A DNA stretch of 35,121 nucleotides from Synergistaceae bacterium (GCA_031274425.1 JAISQE010000183.1:1-35121), one strand, 5' to 3'; positions 25,167 through 33,949 are shown, counted from the first letter of the stretch. Notes: generated from the letters alone by a model not told the origin. A program made the numbers and translations.

Positions 25167-27086
25167 GTGTGTTTGATATTTAATTTTTCGATGAAGACAT
25201 TCGAGTTTTCGCTTAATACCGGACGCTCTCAAGCCCGTAAACGCTTGGGGCGTTTTGGGCGTCTTCGCGGCGGGCGTTTTTATGATTGGATCGTTTGGGC
25301 GGCGCTTGTGTCCTCGATTTGGCGGGCCGCGCCTTCCAGCGCGGGGTTGACGAGCGACGAGAACCTCGCGCCTCCCGCAACTTCTTCTTTTGAAGGTTCT
25401 TCTTTCGATATTTTCGACTTCGAGGGGCCGAAGATGAAGGACCTCTACTACGTCATCATGAGGGACATGGACGCCCAGCTTCTGGCGATGTCCACGGGAA
25501 AGCTGGACGTGCTGTCGGACCTCTACCGCCCGGCGGACGTGGAGCGCCTGGCGAGGTCGGGGGCGGCGGAGCTGTCTTTGGCCTCCACCTTTCACGGCTT
25601 TTTCATCACCTTCAACGTCCGCGAGTTTCCCTGGGATCAGGTGACGCTTCGCCAGGCCGCGTCCCAGGTCGTGGACCGCAGACGATGGACCCGGGACCTG
25701 TTCTCCGGATACTGCGAGCCCCTGGCGAGCTTTTTGCCGCCGATTTCTCCCTACTACGACCCCCTGGAAACGGCCGGTCCACCGGGTGTGGGTTCATCGA
25801 ACGTAGATTTATCGAATGCGGGTTTATCAAGTGTGGAAGCGGCGCGCAAACGCCTGGCCGACGCGGGCTGGACGTGGGACCTGGCGGGATGGCTCGTCGC
25901 GCCGGACGGAAGGCCGGCGCCCCTCACCAAAATCCTCTGCCCCCCTTCCTCCGTCGCCGCCACGACCACCGAGATCGCCCAACTGATGGCCGAGGCCCTG
26001 CTCTCCCTCGGAGTCCCGGCGGAGGCGGAGCCCATCGACTTCCAGACCATGCTGGCCCGAGTGGACGCGCACGACTTCGACGCCTGCACCAACGCCTGGA
26101 CCATGTCGCGAGACCCCGACGTCCTGTATTCTTTTTACCACTCGTCCATGGACGTGGCGGGAGGGTACAACCTGAGCGGCATCTCGGACCCCGAGCTGGA
26201 CCGGGTTCTTAGGGATCTGCGTTACGCCCCCGACGAGGCGACGGCCCGCGTCATGGCCTCGCGCGCGCAAAGGCTTTTATCGGAGCTGTCGCCGGTCATT
26301 CCCCTTTACAGCCGCTACTCGATTTCGGCGACGCGCAACGACTGGGACGGCGTTTTCACCACCGACCGGTCCACGTCGGACAACATGATGACCCTCGTCT
26401 CCATGACCCCCAAAGACGGCAAGGAACGCCCCATCTACTGGAACATTCCCGAGGAAATACGGACTCTGAACCCCCTCGTCTCCTCTACGGCCTACGACTG
26501 GACGGTGTTGGGAACGATCTACGACACGCTGATCTCCGTCAACCCCTACACGTTCGAGGACATGCCCTGGCTGGCCGAGAGCTGGAGCATCGAACCGGGC
26601 GACGCGGGTTCCGTCCTGACTTTCACCCTGCGCCCCGGCCTGAAATGGCAGGACGGCCGCCCTCTGACCGCGGAGGACGTGGCCTTTTCCCTGCGATACA
26701 TCAAGGACAACAACGTCCCGCGTTTCTACGACAGCGTGAAGGACGTGGAATCGATAGAGGTCGCGGAAGACCGGCGGACCCTGCGCGTCTTCATGGGGAA
26801 CACAAGCTACTGGCACCTGCACAACATCGGGGGGATGCTCGTTTTGCCCCAACACATTCTGGAGACCGTTTCGGACTGGCGGACCTGGCAGCCGACGAAC
26901 CGGCCTCACGAGGCCCTCGACGGGACGGTTCTGACCGAGCTCATCGGCACGGGCCCCTTCACGTTCCGGGAATCCCGGACGGGGGAGTACGTGCACATGA
27001 CCCGCAACGAACACTACATGCTGCTGAGACCCCAAAATTCGAAAGGCTCGAAAGAGACGGAAGAGACAAAGGAGGCAAGGCCATGA
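25167..27086 (+). CDS. Family 5 peptide-binding protein with halves in swapped order
   Basis: 639 residues (631 if starting at ATG 25191). The C-terminal half of an SBP_bac_5 protein comes first: MKDLYYVIMRDMDAQLLAMSTGKLDV, FHGFFITFNV, LRQAASQVVDRRRW, DFDACTNAWTMSRDPD and SPVIPLYSRY (~85-390). The usual N-terminal half follows: IRTLNPLVSSTAYDWTVL, MPWLAESW, LRPGLKWQDGRPLTAEDVAFS, PQHIL and GTGPFTFRES (~421-620). Joining the end (RNEHYMLLRP) to the start (FEGPKMKDLYY) would restore the normal order. Short-period repeats lie at both ends: SSFEG-SSFDI-FDFEG near the N-terminus and K/E-rich triplets at the end. A weak signal-like segment (WIVWAALVSSIW...SSA, ~40-60) exists. Its stop overlaps dppB (ATGA), so it holds the binding-protein position. 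It may be a circular permutant, a relic of fused tandem genes, or an assembly error. Confidence 0.75.
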   Translation: MCLIFNFSMKTFEFSLNTGRSQARKRLGRFGRLRGGRFYDWIVWAALVSSIWRAAPSSAGLTSDENLAPPATSSFEGSSFDIFDFEGPKMKDLYYVIMRDMDAQLLAMSTGKLDVLSDLYRPADVERLARSGAAELSLASTFHGFFITFNVREFPWDQVTLRQAASQVVDRRRWTRDLFSGYCEPLASFLPPISPYYDPLETAGPPGVGSSNVDLSNAGLSSVEAARKRLADAGWTWDLAGWLVAPDGRPAPLTKILCPPSSVAATTTEIAQLMAEALLSLGVPAEAEPIDFQTMLARVDAHDFDACTNAWTMSRDPDVLYSFYHSSMDVAGGYNLSGISDPELDRVLRDLRYAPDEATARVMASRAQRLLSELSPVIPLYSRYSISATRNDWDGVFTTDRSTSDNMMTLVSMTPKDGKERPIYWNIPEEIRTLNPLVSSTAYDWTVLGTIYDTLISVNPYTFEDMPWLAESWSIEPGDAGSVLTFTLRPGLKWQDGRPLTAEDVAFSLRYIKDNNVPRFYDSVKDVESIEVAEDRRTLRVFMGNTSYWHLHNIGGMLVLPQHILETVSDWRTWQPTNRPHEALDGTVLTELIGTGPFTFRESRTGEYVHMTRNEHYMLLRPQNSKGSKETEETKEARP

Positions 27087-28048
27087 ACGCCTTGATCAAG
27101 AGGGTCGCCGGTTCCCTTGTGGTGTTGGTCGTGGTGCTGGTGCTCAACTTTTTCCTTTTCCGCGTCATGCCCGGCGACCCTCTGACCGGCGTCATGGACC
27201 CTCGGTTCTCCCCCGAGGCCAAGCAGCAACTGGCCGTCCAGTGGGGCCTGGACAAGCCGCTGACGGAGCAGTTTCTCGTCTACATCCGGGAGATGCTCTC
27301 GTTCCGGTTCGGCCTGTCGATGATGACGGGCATTCCCGTGTGGGACGAGCTCAAGAGCCGCGTGCCCAACACCGTGGCGCTTCTGCTTCCGGCTTTGCTT
27401 TTGTCGGCGGCCCTGGGGCTATGGCTGGGCGTGAAGGCGGCGCTGAAACGAGGGTCGAAGGTCGAGCGGCTGGTGCTCTTGAGCGGGGCCGTTTCGTTCT
27501 CGTTTCCCTCGTTTTTCGTGCAGCTTCTCCTGCTTCTGTGTTTCGCCTACGTCTGGCCGATTTTCCCTCTGAGGGGGACGAGTTCCATTCCCCCTCCGGA
27601 GGGACCGGCAGCGCTGCTCGACTACTTGTGGCATCTGACCTTGCCTCTTTTTTCGCTGGTGATTCTGAGCTTCGGCGGTTGGGCGCTCTACATCCGCAAC
27701 ATGATGGTGAAAGCGCTGGGCGAGGACTACGTTCTGATGGCCCGGGCCCGCGGCCTGCCTCATCGCCGGGTGGTGTGGAACCACGCGTTCCGCTCCATCC
27801 TGCCGCCGGTGCTGACGATCTTCCTGCTCTCCCTGCCTGGGGTGGTCAGCGGCGCGGTGATCACGGAGACCGTTTTCTCCCTGCACGGGGCGGGGAGATT
27901 CCTGCTGGAGGCCACCAACTCCCACGACTACCCCTCGGCGGGGGCTGCGTTCTTTCTGCTGGCTCTTTTGACCGTGTTCTGCAATCTGCTGGCGGACCTG
28001 ATCTACGTTCTGGTCGATCCACGGGTTAGAAGGGAAAGCGCGCGATGA
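27083..28048 (+). CDS. dppB: Oligopeptide ABC transporter permease DppB-like
   Basis: The 321-residue protein has the DppB/OppB plan: TM1 with LVVVLVLNFFLFRVMPGDPL, the GLDKPLTEQFLVYI loop, further helices, and the coupling motif EDYVLMARARGLPHRRVVWNHAFRS. ATG 27083 overlaps the previous stop by four bases (ATGA). It forms the peptide channel with DppC. Confidence 0.95.
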   Translation: MNALIKRVAGSLVVLVVVLVLNFFLFRVMPGDPLTGVMDPRFSPEAKQQLAVQWGLDKPLTEQFLVYIREMLSFRFGLSMMTGIPVWDELKSRVPNTVALLLPALLLSAALGLWLGVKAALKRGSKVERLVLLSGAVSFSFPSFFVQLLLLLCFAYVWPIFPLRGTSSIPPPEGPAALLDYLWHLTLPLFSLVILSFGGWALYIRNMMVKALGEDYVLMARARGLPHRRVVWNHAFRSILPPVLTIFLLSLPGVVSGAVITETVFSLHGAGRFLLEATNSHDYPSAGAAFFLLALLTVFCNLLADLIYVLVDPRVRRESAR

Positions 28049-29223
28049 CGCGTTACCTGAGTATTTTCTGTCTCGTTTTTCTGGCGCTTCTAGCCCTTTT
28101 GGGCCCGACGCCTTTGGGGCTGAAAGACGGCCCGCAGGCACCGCCGTATTCCAAACCGGACTGGCTGGACCGATCCATCGCGTCGACGGTGATTCTGCGC
28201 GTGAGCTCCGACGGAGGCTCGTCTTCTGAAGCGTCCCCCGAAGCGTCTTCGACAGCGGCTTTGACTTGGAATTACGTCGCGCCGCTGCGCGTCGCGTTGA
28301 CCGGACGCCTGGACGGGGGAGCCCTTCGTTGGACGACGCCCGAGGGCGAGTTTTCGCTGGCCGACGCCTCCGGCTCGGCAGCGCTGGACCTGGACGCGCG
28401 CGATATTCCCTTCAAACGATCGCTGGGAATCAAACCATTCGACAACATGCCCTCCGTGCTTTTTCCCTCCAGGGGAGAGTACCGCCTTTCGCTTCTGGGC
28501 AGCGGGGACGTCGCCATGAAGATCGAGGGCGGGCGTTGGGGCTGGCTGGGCACGGATCAGCGCGGGCGCGACGTGGCGACGCTTTTCGTCCGGGGCATAC
28601 GCATATCCCTGATCGTGGGGATCACGGCGACCTTGATCGCGACGCTTCTGGGGCTTTCTTTGGGGCTTGTTTCCGGGTACGCGGGCGGTTTCACCGATGC
28701 TCTGATCATGCGCACGGTGGACGTGCTCTTGTCCATCCCGACCCTGCCGATTTTGATGGTGCTCGCGGGGATATGGGGCAAGGGGCTGTGGAATCTCGTC
28801 CTGATTCTCTCGATTTTCTCGTGGATGGGAACGGCTCGGACGGTGCGCGCCCTGACCCTGACCCTGCGGGACGCCCCCTGGGTCGACGGCCTGCGGGCGC
28901 TGGGGGCGAAACGGAACTACATCCTTTTCCGGCACCTGGTCCCCGAGGCGCTGCCCCTTTTGCTGGCCAACGTGGCTTTAGGCGTGCCGGGGGCCATTTT
29001 GGCCGAGGCGGGGCTGGCCTTTCTGGGCCTTTCCGACCCTCGCCTGCCCTCCTGGGGGCGTATGCTGCACGAAGCCCACACGTTCGGCTCCTTCACCAAC
29101 GGGGCCTGGTGGACGATCCTTCCTCCGGGGCTGGGCATTTCCTTGATATGTCTCATCTTCATGGACGTGGGCCGCAAGCTGGAGGAGCGCGCCGATCCCC
29201 GTTTGAAGCAAGAAATAAATTGA
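28045..29223 (+). CDS. dppC: Oligopeptide ABC transporter permease DppC-like with large extracytoplasmic insert
   Basis: This 392-residue permease is ~90 residues longer than usual DppC. Between TM1 (~5-20) and the conserved WLGTDQRGRDVATLFVRG there is a ~150-residue beta-rich insert, predicted outside. It carries a 12-base-period repeat encoding SSEA-SPEA-SSTA (~60-72). The remainder is standard: GLVSGYAGG, DVLLSIPTLPILMVLAG, the coupling loop VDGLRALGAKRNYILFRHLVPEALP, and LGLSDPRLPSWGRMLHEA. ATGA overlap with dppB confirms the start. The stop falls at the junction of a 17-base tandem repeat. Confidence 0.93.
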   Translation: MTRYLSIFCLVFLALLALLGPTPLGLKDGPQAPPYSKPDWLDRSIASTVILRVSSDGGSSSEASPEASSTAALTWNYVAPLRVALTGRLDGGALRWTTPEGEFSLADASGSAALDLDARDIPFKRSLGIKPFDNMPSVLFPSRGEYRLSLLGSGDVAMKIEGGRWGWLGTDQRGRDVATLFVRGIRISLIVGITATLIATLLGLSLGLVSGYAGGFTDALIMRTVDVLLSIPTLPILMVLAGIWGKGLWNLVLILSIFSWMGTARTVRALTLTLRDAPWVDGLRALGAKRNYILFRHLVPEALPLLLANVALGVPGAILAEAGLAFLGLSDPRLPSWGRMLHEAHTFGSFTNGAWWTILPPGLGISLICLIFMDVGRKLEERADPRLKQEIN

Positions 29224-29237
29224 AGCGGGAAATAAAT
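29204..29237 (+). repeat. 17-base tandem duplication at the dppC / methyltransferase junction
   Basis: TGAAGCAAGAAATAAAT is followed directly by TGAAGCGGGAAATAAAT (15 of 17 identical). The dppC stop TGA is the first codon of the second copy, and the methyltransferase ATG follows four bases later. Confidence 0.9.
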
Positions 29238-29241
29238 TAAA

Positions 29242-29946
29242 ATGCGCGATCTCGATTATCACCATGAGCAAGATCTCGTCGCGTTCTGCGGCGAGCGAAA
29301 ATTCAAAACGATCGTGGCGGACCCCCCGTGGCAGTTTCGAAACCGCACCGGGAAAATGGCTCCGGAGCACAAACGGCTGAATCGATACCCCACGATGGAG
29401 CTTGGGGAGATCAAGACGATCCCGGTGGGCGAGGTCGCGGACGATCCGTGCCATCTGTATCTTTGGGTTCCGAACGCCTTGCTGCCCGAGGGCTTGGAGG
29501 TGATGCAAGCCTGGGGGTTTCGGTACAAGTCCAATATCGTTTGGGAAAAGGTGCGCGGGGACGGCCAACCCGACGGCCGGGGCGTGGGGTTCTACTTTCG
29601 CAACGTCACGGAGCTGGTGTTGTTCGGCGTCAGGGGAGACAACGCGCGGACGCTGCCCCCCGCCCGCAGTCAGGTCAACCTGCTGCGAACGCGAAAACGG
29701 GAACATTCCCGCAAGCCCGATGAAATTTTCGAGGTCATAGAACGGTGCAGCCGCGGCCCGTTTTTGGAGCTGTTCGCCAGGGGCACGCGGGCAAATTGGC
29801 TGTTGTGGGGCAATCAGGCCAATGAAGCCTATAGCCCCGACTGGAACACATATAAAAATTCCCGTCGAACTTCGCCCGGCGCGTCATGCTCCCCGCGCCG
29901 CGAAGCCGTTCGGACAGGCCGATCAGAAATGGAGGTTCCGCAATGA
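29242..29946 (+). CDS. MT-A70 family adenine-N6 methyltransferase
   Basis: 234 residues. Catalytic motif DPPW at 27-30 (TIVADPPWQF), then RYPTMELGEI, HLYLWVPNALLPEGLEVMQAWGF, and the AdoMet-side block RSQVNLLRTRKREHSRKPDE plus LELFARGTRANWLLWGNQA. This is the standard set of bacterial MT-A70 DNA adenine methyltransferases, which make N6-methyladenine. No restriction partner is visible. The last ~25 residues (after TYKN) look non-conserved and run over the dppD ribosome-binding site. It lacks a good ribosome-binding site, lies 18 bases after dppC, and its stop overlaps dppD by ATGA. It seems to be an insertion into a transporter operon that preserved downstream coupling. Confidence 0.9.
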   Translation: MRDLDYHHEQDLVAFCGERKFKTIVADPPWQFRNRTGKMAPEHKRLNRYPTMELGEIKTIPVGEVADDPCHLYLWVPNALLPEGLEVMQAWGFRYKSNIVWEKVRGDGQPDGRGVGFYFRNVTELVLFGVRGDNARTLPPARSQVNLLRTRKREHSRKPDEIFEVIERCSRGPFLELFARGTRANWLLWGNQANEAYSPDWNTYKNSRRTSPGASCSPRREAVRTGRSEMEVPQ

Positions 29947-30770
29947 CTTCGCGCGAAAAAACGGCGATCGAGCTTCGCAGCCTCTCCGTCACCTATCGGG
30001 GCGGGGGAAAATCCGGTCAGGAGGTGCACGCCGTCAGGGATTGTTCGTTTTTCGTCGCCAGAGGCGACATCGTCGGGCTGGTTGGAGAATCCGGCAGCGG
30101 CAAGTCCAGCGCCCTCATGGCGATCCCTCGCCTGCTGCCGGCGGGGACGCTGGTGTCCGGGCAGATCTTTTGCGACGGGGAGGACATCTCGGCGCTGGGA
30201 GAGCAGGCCATGAACGCATGGCGCTGGCGCCGCATCGCGCTGGTCCCTCAGGGGGCGATGAACTCCTTTACCCCGCATCTCTCCGTGGAGAGGCATATCA
30301 CGGAGGTCCTGGCGCATCATCTGAACATGACGAAAAGGGAAGGCCGTAAATACGCCTCCGAGCTTTTGGGGACCGTGGGGTTGGAGACCTCGATCCTGGA
30401 TCGATATCCCCACGAGCTCTCGGGCGGCCAGAAGCAGCGCGCGGCGCTGGCTGCGGCGTTGGCGTGCAGGCCGGACTTTCTGCTGGCGGACGAGCCGACG
30501 ACGGCCTTGGACGTCATCACGCAAAAAGAGGTGCTGGACATGACCGCGGCCCTGGTACGGGAGCGGGGCATGGGGCTTCTGCTGGTGACGCACGACCTGC
30601 CTCTGGCCGCCGGGCTCTGCGACACGCTGATCGTCATGAAGGAGGGCTCGATGGTGGAAAGCGGCCCTTCGCGGCAGGTGATCGACGCCCCGCGCCATCC
30701 TTACACGCGGCAGTTGGTCCAGGCGATCCGCGGCATGGAAAAAATGAACGAGGGAGGCGGACGCGCGTGA
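29943..30770 (+). CDS. dppD: Oligopeptide ABC transporter ATPase DppD-like
   Basis: This 275-residue ATPase has Walker A GESGSGKS, Q-loop VPQGAMNSFTPHL, signature LSGGQKQR, Walker B LLADEPTTALD and the H-loop VTHDLPLA. The C-terminal HPYTRQLVQAI is typical of peptide-importer ATPases. GGAGG at 29931-29935 and the ATGA overlap fix the start. Confidence 0.95.
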   Translation: MTSREKTAIELRSLSVTYRGGGKSGQEVHAVRDCSFFVARGDIVGLVGESGSGKSSALMAIPRLLPAGTLVSGQIFCDGEDISALGEQAMNAWRWRRIALVPQGAMNSFTPHLSVERHITEVLAHHLNMTKREGRKYASELLGTVGLETSILDRYPHELSGGQKQRAALAAALACRPDFLLADEPTTALDVITQKEVLDMTAALVRERGMGLLLVTHDLPLAAGLCDTLIVMKEGSMVESGPSRQVIDAPRHPYTRQLVQAIRGMEKMNEGGGRA

Positions 30771-31588
30771 CCCATTTAAACGTAAACGTAAAAGACCTGG
30801 GAGTCCATTTCAAAGGGCGCTATCGCCTTTTCAAATTCAAAGAACGCGGCGACGGCGTTTGGGCGCTGAAGTCCCTTTCTTTTTCGTTGGCAAACGGGGA
30901 GGGCTCCAAGGGGACGACTCTCTCGGTGGTGGGGGAGTCCGGCAGCGGCAAGACCACGCTTTTGCGGGCGCTCCTGGGCCTCGTTCCGCCCACGACCGGC
31001 GACGTGGAGCTTTGGGGGAACTCCGTGAGGGCGATGACCGACGAACAGCGTCTGGCGGCGCGGCGTCGGTGCGGTTACGTGCCCCAGGATCCCTACAGTT
31101 CTCTGCCTCCGACCTTGACCGTTCTGAGCGCCGTGCTGGAGCCCTGGAGCGTGGTCCGCGGCAGGCGGGGCGGCGAAGGGGAAAAAGGGCTCGCCAAGGC
31201 GAAGGAACTCTTGGCCGAACTCAAACTGCCCGAAGAGCTCTGGAACGCGCGCGTGCGTTATTCCCTGTCCGGCGGTCAGCGTCAGAGGGTGGCCGTGGCG
31301 CGCGCCTTGATCCTGGAGCCGGAGCTTCTGCTCTGCGACGAGCCCACGGCGATGCAAGACGTCTCCACCCGAGGCGAGGTGCTGGAGGTTCTGAGTCGCC
31401 GCGTCGCCGCGGGCATGTCCATGATTCTGGTGACCCACGACCTGCTTTTGGCCCGTTACGCCTCCACCCGGGGTGTGGTGCTCTACAAGGGAGAGATCGT
31501 CGAGTCCGGCGACACCGCGGAGCTTCTGGAGCGCCCGTCGCACAGCTACACCCGCGCCCTCCTGGCGGCGCTGCCAAGGCTCGGCTAA
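30767..31588 (+). CDS. dppF: Oligopeptide ABC transporter ATPase DppF-like
   Basis: This 273-residue ATPase starts at GTG overlapping the dppD stop (GTGA), with GGGAGG upstream. It has Walker A GESGSGKTT, Q-loop VPQDPYSSLPPTLTV, signature LSGGQRQR, Walker B LLCDEPTAMQD, and HSYTRALLAALPRLG at the end. Walker B is followed by MQD in place of the usual ALD (D-loop), a mild oddity. It pairs with DppD to drive peptide uptake and closes the operon. Confidence 0.94.
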   Translation: MTHLNVNVKDLGVHFKGRYRLFKFKERGDGVWALKSLSFSLANGEGSKGTTLSVVGESGSGKTTLLRALLGLVPPTTGDVELWGNSVRAMTDEQRLAARRRCGYVPQDPYSSLPPTLTVLSAVLEPWSVVRGRRGGEGEKGLAKAKELLAELKLPEELWNARVRYSLSGGQRQRVAVARALILEPELLLCDEPTAMQDVSTRGEVLEVLSRRVAAGMSMILVTHDLLLARYASTRGVVLYKGEIVESGDTAELLERPSHSYTRALLAALPRLG

Positions 31589-31773
31589 GCCGCCGGGGGC
31601 AGTGCGAACTCCCGGAATGATGGGGCGTTTCCCTCGCTACTCCCTGACGGAAACCGCGCCCAAAGCCCGAGCGACATTTGAAAATCAAAGTTAAAGAAAA
31701 AGAATAGGCAGGAGTCTTCAAGCGGCGAAGAACGCGCGCGCAAATCGACTGAACAGGAGAAAAGCCATACCGC

Positions 31774-32463
31774 TCATTTGCTCATGTGGGATTGCAGATC
31801 TTTTGAAGTGCTTTCGAGATGGAACGTCAAAGCCGCCGTGGCGGCTTCCATGTCCCGCGCTCGGACGGCTTCGAGAATTTTGTTGTGCTGCCGTTGCGAC
31901 TCTTCGCGCATGGATTGGAGATGCAGGCGAATGTAGCGATCCACCTGCCGGCGCAGGCGGGCGATCATGTCGAGGGTGAGGGGACGGTCCGCTGAGTCAT
32001 AGAGGGAGTTATGAAACTCGACATTCTGCTCTCGCCAGATGATACAGTCGGGCTCTTTCTCCATTTTACTCAGCAAGGCGGACGCCGAGGCGATGGTCTC
32101 GTCCGAGATGAGGGGCAGCGCCACGCGCAGAACACCAGCCTCGAGGGAGGTCAGCATCTCGTAAATTTCCCGAGTTTCTTCCAGGGTCAGCCCTGTCACC
32201 GTAGCTCCCCTTCGCCCGTGAAAGTCAACGAGCCCCTCCATCTCCAAAAGACGCAACGCCTCGCGCAGGGGGATGGGGCTGACGTGCAGGCGCTCCGCCA
32301 ACTGGCTTTGATGAAGCGCCTCCCCTTCTCGGAGAACTCCGCGGTAAATGGCTTCACGCAGGACATTGGCGATGTAATACGGAGCGGTGTTATCTTGAAA
32401 ATAGCTGGGTATCAACTCCAGAAGCGGATCTCTCTCTAAGGGGTGAATTTGTCCGCTCGGCAT
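31774..32463 (-). CDS. GntR family transcriptional regulator, FCD (FadR) subfamily
   Basis: From ATG 32463 the protein is 229 residues, the usual size. The N-terminal winged helix-turn-helix has VLREAIYRGVLREGEALHQSQLAERLHVSPIPLREALRLLEMEGLV; the C-terminal FCD domain has the metal-ligand pattern NVEFHNSLYD, then H and H in DRYIRLHLQSM / ESQRQHNKILEAV. Such regulators bind small carboxylates and usually repress neighbours. It diverges from kbl-tdh, so control of threonine/glycine metabolism is likely. The frame is open further upstream but lacks domain character, and AAGGA before 32463 supports this start. Confidence 0.9.
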   Translation of the reverse strand: MPSGQIHPLERDPLLELIPSYFQDNTAPYYIANVLREAIYRGVLREGEALHQSQLAERLHVSPIPLREALRLLEMEGLVDFHGRRGATVTGLTLEETREIYEMLTSLEAGVLRVALPLISDETIASASALLSKMEKEPDCIIWREQNVEFHNSLYDSADRPLTLDMIARLRRQVDRYIRLHLQSMREESQRQHNKILEAVRARDMEAATAALTFHLESTSKDLQSHMSK

Positions 32464-32580
32464 TTTATCTCTCATCCTTCCTATAGTGAATTGAAGTAAA
32501 AGGCCTAAAGTTAGAATAGCTAAAAAACAGTTTTTTAAAGGGTTTAACTCATTTTTACCAGTACGTTCTTTTGTTAAAGC

Positions 32581-32614
32581 ACTATATCTTGATAAGTCCG
32601 TCTTGATAAATCTG
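32581..32614 (-). promoter_or_regulatory. Putative gntR promoter within a 14-base tandem repeat
   Basis: On the minus strand TTATCA (32604-32609), 17 bases and TATAGT (32581-32586) resemble a promoter. The spacing is created by the tandem repeat TCTTGATAAGTCCG / TCTTGATAAATCTG (32587-32614, plus strand, 12 of 14 identical). The leader to the start codon is ~110 bases. Confidence 0.4.
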
Positions 32615-32680
32615 TTTGGATTTCGGGGCAAGCTCGTCCGCGATTTTGCGCCGCGTCAATATTATGCCATCCCCGTAGTA

Positions 32681-32709
32681 TTGCCAATGGCGAATATATT
32701 TTATATTTA
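32681..32709 (+). promoter_or_regulatory. Putative kbl-tdh promoter with GCCAATGGC palindrome
   Basis: TTGCCA (32681-32686) is followed by TATATT at 15 or TATTTA at 17 bases. The palindrome GCCAATGGC (32683-32691) overlaps the -35 and is a candidate operator for the divergent GntR protein. The region between the two genes is AT-rich and holds no other gene. Confidence 0.4.
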
Positions 32710-32767
32710 CTTGTCCTCCTTCTTGTTTTATGAGAAGCTTGCGCATATGAATTTAGGAGGAATGATT

Positions 32768-33949
32768 ATGGCTGTGCCAACGGCGTTCATGAGCGAAGCA
32801 TTGGATCGGATGAAACGGGAGGGGCTTTACGGCAACATCCGCACTCTGGAGAGTCCCCAAGGCGCAGTGGTGAAGATCGGGGGCAAGGACTACCTGAACC
32901 TGTGCTCCAACAATTATCTTGGTTTCGCCAACGACCCGCGGGTGTGCAAAAAAGCGAAAGAGATGATCGACCGGTACGGCGTGGGGCCCGGCGCGGTCCG
33001 CACCATCGCCGGCACGATGGACATCCATCTGGAGCTTGAAAAAAAGCTCGCGAAGTTCAAGGGAGCCGAGGCCGCGATCACCTTCCAGTCTGGATTTTGC
33101 GCCAACCTGGCGGTCATTCCTACCCTAACGGACGATGGGGACCTGATCTTCAGCGACTCCTTGAACCACGCCTCCATCATCGACGCCTGCCGCCTCTCCA
33201 GGGCGAAGGTCGTTCGATACGAGCACTCCGACATGAGCGACCTGCGCGCCAAGCTCAGCGATAACGCCGGGCCGGGCAAGAAGCTGCTCATCACCGACGG
33301 AGTGTTCTCCATGGACGGCGATATCGCGCGCCTGCCGGAGATCGTGGAGATCGCGGAGGAGTTCGGGGTCATGGTCGCCGTGGACGACGCCCACGGCGAG
33401 GGGGTCTTGGGCAAGGGCGGGCGAGGAATCGTGGATCACTTCGGGCTGCACGGCAGAGTCGACGTGGAGATCGGCACGATGTCCAAAGCGTTCGGCGTCA
33501 TGGGAGGCATCGTCGCGGGCGGCGCGACCCTGGTCGACTTCCTGCGTCAGAAAGCTCGAACGAACCTCTTCAGCAGCGCGCTCACCGTTCCCGACGTCGC
33601 GGCCAACCTGGCGGCGGTGGAAATCATGGAGGCGAGCGACGAAGCGGTGAAAAAACTGTGGAGCAACGGCGACTTCCTGAAGGGCGAATTGAAGGCCAGA
33701 GGCTTCGACGTGGGCGAGAGCGAGACGCCCATCACGCCCGTGATCATTGGGGAAGCGCGGGCCGCCAAGGATTTCAGCGCCGGCCTCTTCGAGAACGGCG
33801 TGTTCGCCACCGCCATCGTGTTCCCTACCGTGCCCAAGGGAACGGCTCGCGTCCGAGCCATGGTCAGCGCCGCCCACTCTAAAGAAGACCTGGAAAAAGG
33901 AGTCGAGGCCTTCGTGAAGGTCGGCAAGAAAATGGGGATCATAAAATGA
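32768..33949 (+). CDS. kbl: Glycine C-acetyltransferase (2-amino-3-ketobutyrate CoA ligase)
   Basis: The 393-residue PLP enzyme is of the alpha-oxoamine synthase family. It has [49 protein letters not shown] and [12 protein letters not shown] with Lys240 as PLP lysine. Length and motifs fit Kbl; together with an adjacent Tdh this identifies it over BioF or HemA. It cleaves 2-amino-3-oxobutyrate with CoA to glycine and acetyl-CoA. AGGAGG at 32755-32760 supports ATG 32768. Its stop overlaps tdh (ATGA). Confidence 0.95.
   Translation: MAVPTAFMSEALDRMKREGLYGNIRTLESPQGAVVKIGGKDYLNLCSNNYLGFANDPRVCKKAKEMIDRYGVGPGAVRTIAGTMDIHLELEKKLAKFKGAEAAITFQSGFCANLAVIPTLTDDGDLIFSDSLNHASIIDACRLSRAKVVRYEHSDMSDLRAKLSDNAGPGKKLLITDGVFSMDGDIARLPEIVEIAEEFGVMVAVDDAHGEGVLGKGGRGIVDHFGLHGRVDVEIGTMSKAFGVMGGIVAGGATLVDFLRQKARTNLFSSALTVPDVAANLAAVEIMEASDEAVKKLWSNGDFLKGELKARGFDVGESETPITPVIIGEARAAKDFSAGLFENGVFATAIVFPTVPKGTARVRAMVSAAHSKEDLEKGVEAFVKVGKKMGIIK

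Noticed and set aside
31589..31773. Terminator or small gene between dppF and gntR
   Set aside because: Only a weak CCGGG/CCCGG pair without a T-tract and a shadow frame were seen; nothing supportable.
32464..32631. Longer N-terminus for the GntR regulator
   Set aside because: The extra ~56 residues are AT-rich, lack domain character and overlap the likely promoter; the internal ATG at 32463 gives the family's normal length.
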